Assembly (NCBI GenBank): GCA_021160245.1
Contig: JAGHCW010000155.1
Coordinates: 1-5,297, forward strand
DNA: 5,297 bases
From: a bacterium
GTDB taxonomy: Bacteria > B130-G9
Reading direction: 5' to 3'
The position numbers and the translations under genes were made by a program. Positions 1 through 5,297 of this stretch are shown one piece after another. Under the pieces are notes generated by a model. That model was given only the letters and a program-made list of their open reading frames with translations. It was not told where the DNA came from and searched no databases. How positions within the stretch are numbered: position 1 is the first letter of the stretch; each line of letters opens with the position of its first letter.

Positions 1-236
1 ACCTCAAAGTACGCCTCCTCTGCGCCTTGATCCCAGCGCCAGGTATCGGTGAACGCTTCGATCTGCGCCCCGGACTTCGTGCCGTTCGGCTCGGCGAAGA
101 GGACGTTGTAGTTCTGGTTGCTCTTGAACGGCGGGTCAAGGTATATGAGATCGACGCACTCGTCCGGCAAGTGCATCCGCAGCACTTCTAGGTTGTCCCC
201 ATAGCAGAGGGTATTCTTGCCAACGTCGATTGTCAT
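1..236 (-). CDS. Site-specific DNA methyltransferase, N-terminal fragment (cut by the left window edge)
   Basis: This is the first 78 codons of a DNA methyltransferase that would transfer a methyl group from S-adenosylmethionine to a base in a specific DNA site. What is seen: the frame opens MTIDVGKNTLCYGDNLEVLR and reaches the catalytic motif IV, DPPF, at residues 34-37. It continues with KSNQNYNVLF and then AQIEAF.DTWRWD at residues 58-69. From family knowledge, a 'YGDNL.vL' segment just before DPPF, followed by an AQI.AF.DTW.W block, marks a group of N6-adenine (beta-class, type III Mod-like, COG2189-like) methyltransferases. The DPPF tetrapeptide favours adenine N6 over cytosine C5 methylation. 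The ATG at 236-234 is chosen because an AGAGG lies five bases upstream and family members start about this far before DPPF. Target recognition and SAM-binding regions lie outside the window, so specificity and any cognate restriction enzyme cannot be judged. Confidence 0.88.
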   Translation of the reverse strand, partial: MTIDVGKNTLCYGDNLEVLRMHLPDECVDLIYLDPPFKSNQNYNVLFAEPNGTKSGAQIEAFTDTWRWDQGAEEAYFE

Positions 237-247
237 CCTCGCCTCTC
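237..247 (-). promoter_or_regulatory. Ribosome binding site of the methyltransferase
   Basis: On the minus strand the eleven bases before the ATG read GAGAGGCGAGG. The AGAGG part (246-242) lies five bases from the start codon, a usual Shine-Dalgarno spacing, while the second GAGG touches the ATG and is too close to act. This purine-rich stretch supports 236 as the start. Confidence 0.6.
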
Positions 248-274
248 GTCAATTCACAATTCGATCAATCTGCC

Positions 275-300
275 TGCGCTGCTGGCAAGCATACAGCGCA
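275..300 (-). repeat. Weak inverted repeat in the methyltransferase leader
   Basis: TGCGCTG (275-281) and CAGCGCA (294-300) are perfect 7-bp complements around a 12-base loop. In RNA from the minus strand they could form a GC-rich hairpin about 38 bases before the methyltransferase start codon. There is no following U-tract, so it is a poor intrinsic terminator. It could be a leader structure, a dyad-symmetric protein site, or chance. Confidence 0.3.
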
Positions 301-323
301 TCGCCCCGGCGAATCTACATGGA

Positions 324-351
324 ATTATCGAGGCTTCTTTCGGATTGTCAT
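324..351 (-). promoter_or_regulatory. Candidate sigma70-type promoter for the methyltransferase
   Basis: On the minus strand, ATGACA (351-346) matches the TTGACA -35 consensus at five of six positions. GATAAT (329-324) matches the TATAAT -10 consensus at five of six. They are separated by 16 bp. Transcription would begin near 317, leaving a leader of about 80 nt that contains the inverted repeat at 275-300 and the ribosome binding site. The -35 box overlaps the stop codon of the membrane-protein gene. This is a pattern match only, and such matches also arise by chance. Confidence 0.35.
326..338. repeat. 13-bp direct repeat, copy A (downstream of the membrane-protein gene)
   Basis: TATCGAGGCTTCT on the plus strand matches 2562-2574 exactly. 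This copy starts 13 bases past the end of the membrane-protein gene (on the minus strand) and overlaps the -10 box of the candidate promoter. Together the two copies bracket the gene. Confidence 0.5.
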
Positions 352-2558
352 TACTCCCGAATGAAGTAATGTATCTTCGACTCAAATATCCCATTCCCTG
401 GCGCAAGGCCCCGGATTCGCCAATACACGGGTTTTTGTGGGGGCATGAGGGGGATAAGCGGGCTGATGTCGTAGTGACCAGACTCAATCTGAACGGCGGG
501 ATATGAGTTGTAAATGAGAAGAGGATTGCCAAAGTTGGGCGAGAGCGAGAGCTGAATGTTGAATAGCTGGCTGCTTGAGGGGTCCCACTTAAGGACAATC
601 GGCGTGCTCGAAAAGACGGCGCCATCGACCGGACTTACCGTGCTAATCTCGCCGGCCAGAGGGCCAATCCCTGCCACAAGTCGCTCGTAATTCGCAGAAA
701 TCGACCGCGCGACCGATGGCTCGATCTCATAGACATAAGCATCGCCGCTCTGGAAAACCAGCCGGGGCCTCGGTCGAAGCGACTCAACAACAGCCGGCGT
801 CCATTCGAACGGGAACGGATAGACGTTTCTGGCCCCAACATAGATGAATTGGGCGGGCTTCGATTCCATCGCGAGCTTCGTCTCAGACCAATTGATGATG
901 TTGACGTGCGGAACCGTAACGCTGCGCCTCGTCATCATCGGCAGATAGATGCCGGCATCAGAGTAATTGTTGGCTATATGAGCGCCTGCTGGCGTGTTCT
1001 GCTCAATCCACTCAAAGGCCTTGAGGTCGTCTTTCGTAACCGACGCCTCTAGAAGACCGGGCTCAAGGTAATAGACAACGCTGCCTGATGCGCAGGCTGC
1101 AGCAAGCAAAATAGAGAGACATATACCTATCTGCCTCGCGCGGGTTGGGGAGATGATGCCGCTGACAACGCCGCGACCCTTAATTAACATGCCGCCGATC
1201 AGAGGAGTCGCGAAGACGGGAAGCATCGCGGCCGCTCTATCTGGAAAAAGGAAGACGGAATGGGGGAGTATCCGGAATTTACTGTTGACGATGATACCTA
1301 GGATCGCAAGCACAAAATAGGTGTCAATCAAATCGTCCTTTTTGCGTAACCAAATCGCAATTAAAAGAGCAAATGCCAGTGGCAGCGTGAGGAAGCCAAG
1401 GGCATATTGAGCCAGATTTCGCGGAAGCGTGATTGGCGCGTCAAGAAGCGTCCCTTGCCATCGTTCCAGAACGATATTACCCCACACCTGCATCCACTCG
1501 TCCTCATCAAAAGAGAGTCGGTTCTCGAATCTGACCATGAAGAATGAGGTGCACGCGAGACATATAGCGCCGATTATCAAAAAGTGCGTTAAAAGCTTCA
1601 GCAAGTTCCTTTGACGCATTGCCTCAAACACAAGATAGGCGGCATAAGGGACGTAAATGGTGGCTAGAATGAGCGCGGGCATGGGATGCGCCAGAAACGC
1701 CGCGGAAAGGCATAAAGCTGCTAAGAAGAGCTCGCCCGGACCCTGCTCCCGAGGCCTGCGCAATGCAGGCACAGCACACGCGATAAGCGCGATCGAAAGC
1801 ACGGTAGGGGTTCCGCCCCAGGCGATGAAATGCTGAGGATTCCTTGAGAGGAATGTCCCGACTGCGGCCATGATCGCGGCGAAGTTGACGCTGAAACGCG
1901 AATTAAGCATGGCCCACAAAAAGAGAAAAAAGAGAAAATAGACGAGGCAGTCAACCAGGAGAAGGGCGCGGAGTATCGGCAGCGCGCCACTTGAGACCGA
2001 TGTGACAAGAGCTGCCAGCGTCTGGAGCCCGACTGAGAAGGCGCCGAATTCCTTAATCGGGATGTAAGGCTCATAAGTGTCGGGAATCCCACCAGCCTCG
2101 ATGACCATTCTGGTTAGGTACCCGTGCATGCTCATGTCCGCGCCTGGTGGGGCTTCAGTGAGGAAGAACGGGAGAAGCGTCAAGATTAGGGCCGAGATGA
2201 GCACGGTGATCTGAATGGGCGTCCGCGGCAGAATCGATGGTCTATGCCGATTGCGGGCGACGAATGCGAGCCATAAAAGACCGGAAAGCGTGGTGACCAT
2301 AAAGAAGAGAGTCGAGAGCTGAATACCCACGCATGACGCCGCCCACACGGAGACTATCCAAAAGGCCAGAGAGCTCGCGAGCGTCTTGACAAGGGCCGAT
2401 ATGGCATTCTTGGACGCGATGCCCGGTATTGCGTGGATGAGAAGACCAGGCAACAGGATGAGAGATATTGGCCGAAGGTGCGGTACCAAGAGTACCGCCC
2501 CGAGAAGGGCCGCCCACAGAAGCACCGGGGTTGCCCTGGGCCCAAAACGATTCGCCAT
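351..2558 (-). CDS. Polytopic membrane protein, GT-C glycosyltransferase-like, with C-terminal Ig/Fn3-like domain
   Basis: This is a complete 735-residue integral membrane protein. What is seen: about 14-16 hydrophobic segments between residues 11 and 497 (clear ones near 11-25, 29-46, 55-75, 82-101, 117-134, 195-217, 250-266, 292-311, 321-341, 381-402, 475-497). A loop after the fifth segment carries PPGADMSMH (137-145), an acidic residue and a histidine in a GxDxxxH arrangement. A soluble part follows from about 500, with ASVTKDDLKAFEWIEQNTPAG (505-525) and YSDAGIYLPMMTRR (532-545). Residues 640-733 look like an Ig/Fn3 sandwich (PVDGAVF, VLKWDP, NIQLSLSPNF, YWRIRG). From family knowledge, a multi-pass core, an acidic first large loop and a C-terminal 'WI.enTP...' outer domain are typical of GT-C enzymes that use lipid-linked sugars, and of PTPS-related/DUF6541 membrane proteins. 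Glycosyl transfer is inference. The ATG shares its A with the stop codon of the activase gene (TGATG), and no strong Shine-Dalgarno is visible, so expression probably depends on translational coupling. Confidence 0.85.
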   Translation of the reverse strand: MANRFGPRATPVLLWAALLGAVLLVPHLRPISLILLPGLLIHAIPGIASKNAISALVKTLASSLAFWIVSVWAASCVGIQLSTLFFMVTTLSGLLWLAFVARNRHRPSILPRTPIQITVLISALILTLLPFFLTEAPPGADMSMHGYLTRMVIEAGGIPDTYEPYIPIKEFGAFSVGLQTLAALVTSVSSGALPILRALLLVDCLVYFLFFLFLWAMLNSRFSVNFAAIMAAVGTFLSRNPQHFIAWGGTPTVLSIALIACAVPALRRPREQGPGELFLAALCLSAAFLAHPMPALILATIYVPYAAYLVFEAMRQRNLLKLLTHFLIIGAICLACTSFFMVRFENRLSFDEDEWMQVWGNIVLERWQGTLLDAPITLPRNLAQYALGFLTLPLAFALLIAIWLRKKDDLIDTYFVLAILGIIVNSKFRILPHSVFLFPDRAAAMLPVFATPLIGGMLIKGRGVVSGIISPTRARQIGICLSILLAAACASGSVVYYLEPGLLEASVTKDDLKAFEWIEQNTPAGAHIANNYSDAGIYLPMMTRRSVTVPHVNIINWSETKLAMESKPAQFIYVGARNVYPFPFEWTPAVVESLRPRPRLVFQSGDAYVYEIEPSVARSISANYERLVAGIGPLAGEISTVSPVDGAVFSSTPIVLKWDPSSSQLFNIQLSLSPNFGNPLLIYNSYPAVQIESGHYDISPLIPLMPPQKPVYWRIRGLAPGNGIFESKIHYFIRE

Positions 2559-5297
2559 CAGTATCGAGGCTTCTGGCCCCGCGCGTTCATGCGCTCCGCC
2601 CGCTGCTTGGCCTGGTGAACGAAGGCCTCAAGTCTGGTCTGCTCGCCCGGATCCTGAAGGCCGTCGTAGTTAATCGATATAGTTGGGACCCTATCGAAAT
2701 CCTTGTGAATCCGCTTCAGTATCGCGGTCGCTATTGTCCCCGGCAAGCAGCCGAATGGCACAACGTTGATCACCCCCGTCGCGCCATTTTCGATGTATTC
2801 GATCGTCTTGCCGATGCTCAGTATCGCCTCGCCATGGAACGTGGGGTCGATGTAGTCCGACGCGACTTTGATGGCGTGTGAGACCGGCTCATCCTGATAG
2901 AGGGTCATCCCGTTGCTCGTGACGGCCTCTCGAATCGAGCGCTCGCCCCTGCTTTGCAGCTGATATAAGCCAAGCATTTTCAGCCATGACAACCACTTGC
3001 CATCCCTGAACTCGTCCTTGCGATGAATGTAGGTGAGATAATAGAGCCACTCAGCGAATGGGGGGAACCAGACCTCCGCCCCAAGCTCCTCCAAGCGCTT
3101 GATGATATGCTGATTGCTGAAGCCGTGCGAGCGAACGTATATCTCCCCAACGATGCCGACTCTGGGTCTTACCGATGTCTTCTCGGTCTTAATCTTCTTG
3201 AAGAGGTCCGCAATCTTCGGAAGAACCTCAAGAACGTCCCCCTCCCGCGTCGCTCGGGTAACCTCCTTAACACCGTAGTTATAGACTTCGTCCGTCTTAC
3301 CGGGCGTCAACTCGTAGGGACGTATGCGCCTCGCCATCTTGTCCAAGTAATCAATCGCCACCATCCCGCGATAGGCATGCACGTAGAACTTATAGGGCAC
3401 ATCCTTCAGCGTCTCGTGGAACTCCCCCGCGCGGTCCTGGTCCGGAGCCAAAATTGGCACATCCGGCATCCCGATGTTCTCTAACACCATTCGCTGAAGA
3501 TGATTGTACTGGCCGAACCTGCACGGGCCGGTAGTCGTGGGCATCATGAACATCGCCCGCTTCCGGTCAAAGCCCTCGCTCTGACAGAGCTTCACCATGT
3601 CGCCGGTCGTTACAATACAGGGGAAACACTCCCGACCGTCGGTATATTTCCGTCCGAGTTCGAGGCTCTTCTCATCCGCCTCAGGAATAACCTGCGCGTT
3701 GAAGCCAAAACGCTGCATGGCGGCGCAGAAAGGATAGGCGTGATCACACATGCTGGGCACATAGAGTATTCTGTCCTTAATACCCCGCGTATTCTCCCCG
3801 GCTCGTTGCTGCACAAAATGCGGCACAACGTGCGCCTTGTGTTTTTTCCCCTCAATGCTGTCCAAGAATGCCTCGCACCGAGTTATCGCACCGACATCCG
3901 CGCTGTGCTCGTCGATCTCGATCACCAGGTGGGGCTTCTCGCCCATGATCGAGCTGAAGAACTTCGTAATGAACGAATCTGGGCCGCAGCCGAAATTGGT
4001 TATATAGAGCGCATAGAGTCGCGGGTCGCTGGCGATGCTGGCTGCCGAGCCGAGTATCCGCTGGCCATAACGCCAGTACATATTCGCGTGCTCTTTTGTC
4101 GTCAGATCGATATCCGCCTTGATGAGATCAATTGGCACGGCAAGGACATCGAGGTCCCTGAGCTTCTTTGGCAGATTCAAATTCACAAACGGGTCGTTGG
4201 TGTTATATGGCCTACCTATAATCGCGATCGACCGGCCATATTTGTCCACCATCTCGTTCGTCCTCTCAGCTAGTTCGCCCTGAAGCCGCCGGAACTCGTG
4301 TTGAGCCGCAACGGCAGCCTTTGCCGCCGCCTTTGCCTCGGAGGACGAGGCGCCAAAGCTCTCACGGGCGAATCTTGCCAATCGCTCGATCGTGTCCTCA
4401 TCGCCCTTTTGCAGAAATAGCGGCGGGGCAAGCAGCTGCTTCCGCTCAAGGTTCTCGATTCCGGCTCGCACGATGTATGGGATCGATTGCACGAACGGGC
4501 AATTGTAGTAATTCGTGAAGCCCTCATCGCTCTTCGGCATGTTGATAACACTCGGTAGGAATATCCTATCAACGCCCTTCTTCAAAAGGTCAAGCACGTG
4601 CCCATGGATAACTTTCACGGGGAAGCAAGTCTCAGCCTTTACCGCCTCAACTCCCTCGTGAATGATGTGCTTGTTCGTCTTTGACGATAGGACGATCGGG
4701 ACGCCGAGGCCACCGAAAAAGGCAGACCACATCGGGTAGAGCTCGAAAAACAGCAGCCCTCTTGGAATGCCAACAGTAGGTCCACTCGCTTTCGTACCGC
4801 CCGAATTGTCCGGGTGCCAACGCATGAGGAGCTTTTCACGCTCGAGGAAGAGGTCCGGTATAGGATTGGCGCTCTTTGCCTTCTTGCGAACATCATACTT
4901 CTCGCAGCGCGAGCCGTAAAATATTGGCGAATCGCCCTCGATCGTTACCTTCCTTATCTCGCAGACGTTCGGGCAGTCGTGACATTCAAAGGTCGATAGT
5001 TCGAAATGCCTGTCCTTTAGGTCAAACCCCTTGAACTTGCTCTTCTTCTTATCCTTCATCGCCTCTTTGGCGAGTATCGCAACGCCGATGGCCCCTGTAA
5101 CCTCGTGATTTGGTGGGACCGTGATTTTCTTGCCCGTCACCTCTCGGAAAGCCGCGCAGACCGATCTGTTGAACGCAACTCCGCCCTGGAAGAAGATGTT
5201 GTTGCCGACCTTTTTGGTTCCGACAACACGATTGAGGTAGTTGTGGACGATGGAATACGCGAGTCCGGCCAAAAGGTCCAGGCGCTTGGCGCCCATC
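2558..5297 (-). CDS. Acyl-CoA dehydratase activase fusion protein (BadF/BadG/BcrA/BcrD ATPase family, DUF2229), 5' end missing
   Basis: This is the C-terminal 912 residues of a cytoplasmic ATPase related to HgdC-type activators, which couple ATP hydrolysis to low-potential electron transfer into Fe-S 2-hydroxyacyl-CoA dehydratases or benzoyl-CoA reductases. Numbering from the Met at 5296: the tail of an ASKHA ATPase domain with FFQGGVAFNRSV (35-46) and HEVTGAIG (64-71); a cysteine cluster C105, C108, C112, C131; a DUF2229-type region from about 174 (VGIPRGLLFFELYP, CFPVKVIHGHV at 224-234); an Ala/Lys-rich likely helical linker (317-332); GRPYNTNDPF (361-370) and NFGCGPDSF (434-442); then an HgdB-like part with PSMCDHAYPFC (514-524), GRECFPC (554-560), GPCRFGQY (590-597), VGIVGEIYVRS (713-723) and PFGCLPG (847-853). 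From memory, full-length relatives are about 1,400 residues, so about 500 are missing. The Met at 5296 lies inside the ATPase fold and is not the true start. The stop codon overlaps the next gene by one base. The exact substrate enzyme is unknown. Confidence 0.93.
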   Translation of the reverse strand, partial: MGAKRLDLLAGLAYSIVHNYLNRVVGTKKVGNNIFFQGGVAFNRSVCAAFREVTGKKITVPPNHEVTGAIGVAILAKEAMKDKKKSKFKGFDLKDRHFELSTFECHDCPNVCEIRKVTIEGDSPIFYGSRCEKYDVRKKAKSANPIPDLFLEREKLLMRWHPDNSGGTKASGPTVGIPRGLLFFELYPMWSAFFGGLGVPIVLSSKTNKHIIHEGVEAVKAETCFPVKVIHGHVLDLLKKGVDRIFLPSVINMPKSDEGFTNYYNCPFVQSIPYIVRAGIENLERKQLLAPPLFLQKGDEDTIERLARFARESFGASSSEAKAAAKAAVAAQHEFRRLQGELAERTNEMVDKYGRSIAIIGRPYNTNDPFVNLNLPKKLRDLDVLAVPIDLIKADIDLTTKEHANMYWRYGQRILGSAASIASDPRLYALYITNFGCGPDSFITKFFSSIMGEKPHLVIEIDEHSADVGAITRCEAFLDSIEGKKHKAHVVPHFVQQRAGENTRGIKDRILYVPSMCDHAYPFCAAMQRFGFNAQVIPEADEKSLELGRKYTDGRECFPCIVTTGDMVKLCQSEGFDRKRAMFMMPTTTGPCRFGQYNHLQRMVLENIGMPDVPILAPDQDRAGEFHETLKDVPYKFYVHAYRGMVAIDYLDKMARRIRPYELTPGKTDEVYNYGVKEVTRATREGDVLEVLPKIADLFKKIKTEKTSVRPRVGIVGEIYVRSHGFSNQHIIKRLEELGAEVWFPPFAEWLYYLTYIHRKDEFRDGKWLSWLKMLGLYQLQSRGERSIREAVTSNGMTLYQDEPVSHAIKVASDYIDPTFHGEAILSIGKTIEYIENGATGVINVVPFGCLPGTIATAILKRIHKDFDRVPTISINYDGLQDPGEQTRLEAFVHQAKQRAERMNARGQKPRY
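2562..2574. repeat. 13-bp direct repeat, copy B (upstream of the membrane-protein gene)
   Basis: TATCGAGGCTTCT on the plus strand, identical to 326-338. This copy lies inside the last codons of the activase (encoding the QKPRY end), four bases before the ATG of the membrane-protein gene. Its minus-strand AGAAG (2574-2570) is the nearest thing to a Shine-Dalgarno for that gene, though weak and distant at 11 bases. Confidence 0.5.

Larger units (their letters stand above)
237..350. other. Intergenic spacer between the membrane-protein gene and the methyltransferase
   Basis: This 114-bp gap is the only non-coding stretch in the window. Read on the minus strand it holds, in order, a sigma70-like promoter candidate that overlaps the end of the upstream gene, one copy of a 13-bp direct repeat (326-338), a 7-bp inverted repeat (275-300), and the Shine-Dalgarno of the methyltransferase. 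No T-run follows the inverted repeat, so no intrinsic terminator for the upstream operon is recognisable. Read-through from the upstream pair into the methyltransferase cannot be excluded. Confidence 0.7.

Noticed and set aside
275-300. The inverted repeat as an intrinsic terminator of the activase/membrane-protein operon
   Set aside because: The stem is only 7 bp with a 12-base loop, and no run of T follows it on the minus strand.
254-625. A 123-codon minus-strand frame overlapping the end of the membrane-protein gene
   Set aside because: It shares the strand but is in another frame of a gene with clear domain content. Its serine/arginine-rich translation looks like an out-of-frame shadow.
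1916-1940. An A-rich tract (T-rich on the coding strand) in the membrane-protein gene as a slippage or phase-variation site
   Set aside because: The runs are at most six bases, interrupted, and simply encode a Phe/Leu-rich membrane segment (residues 207-215). The frame is intact throughout.
3023-3484. A 153-codon open frame on the plus strand
   Set aside because: It is also antisense to the activase coding region, with no family-like motifs and no separate promoter or ribosome binding site that stands out.
3500-4273. A 257-codon open frame on the plus strand
   Set aside because: It lies wholly antisense to the well-supported activase gene. Its translation shows no recognisable domain, and long antisense frames are common opposite GC-biased genes.
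4317-4337. A repeated GCCTTTGCC unit as a tandem repeat element
   Set aside because: There are only two imperfectly spaced copies, encoding an Ala/Lys-rich linker in the activase. This is explained by protein composition.
5294-5296. The ATG at 5296 as the true start of the activase
   Set aside because: The residues that follow (GAKRLDLLAGLAYSIVHNYL...) are the interior of the ATPase fold, just before the GGVAFN motif. The gene must begin beyond the window edge.

Overview
The window carries three protein-coding genes, all on the minus strand, so transcription runs from high to low coordinates. Two of them are cut by the window edges. No tRNA, rRNA, CRISPR array or insertion sequence was seen. 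The order of transcription is: (1) a very large BadF/BadG/BcrA/BcrD-type acyl-CoA dehydratase activase fusion protein, which runs off the right edge without its N-terminus; (2) a 735-residue polytopic membrane protein with a C-terminal Ig/Fn3-like domain, which looks like a GT-C-type glycosyltransferase or a related '6-pyruvoyl-tetrahydropterin synthase-related'/DUF6541-like membrane protein; (3) after a 114-bp gap, the first 78 codons of a DPPF-type (probably adenine-specific) DNA methyltransferase, cut by the left edge.

Genes 1 and 2 overlap by one base (TGATG) and are almost certainly co-transcribed and translationally coupled. The methyltransferase sits behind a spacer that holds a reasonable sigma70-like promoter candidate, a weak hairpin and a good Shine-Dalgarno, so it can be read as a separate unit facing the same way.

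The organism is most likely an anaerobic or strictly fermentative/syntrophic bacterium. Large activase fusions with many conserved cysteines are typical of anaerobes, because they drive ATP-dependent low-potential electron transfer to Fe-S acyl-CoA dehydratases and reductases. Base composition is moderate to slightly GC-rich, with no obvious difference between genes. No finer taxonomic call can be supported.

There is no obvious shared pathway among the three genes. The activase acts in the cytoplasm on Fe-S enzymes, the membrane protein probably works on cell-surface or lipid-linked glycans, and the methyltransferase belongs to DNA modification or defence. The most notable points are the tight coupling of an oxygen-sensitive activase fusion to a surface-glycan-type membrane protein, and an exact 13-bp direct repeat that brackets the membrane-protein gene. 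No clearly new system is visible.
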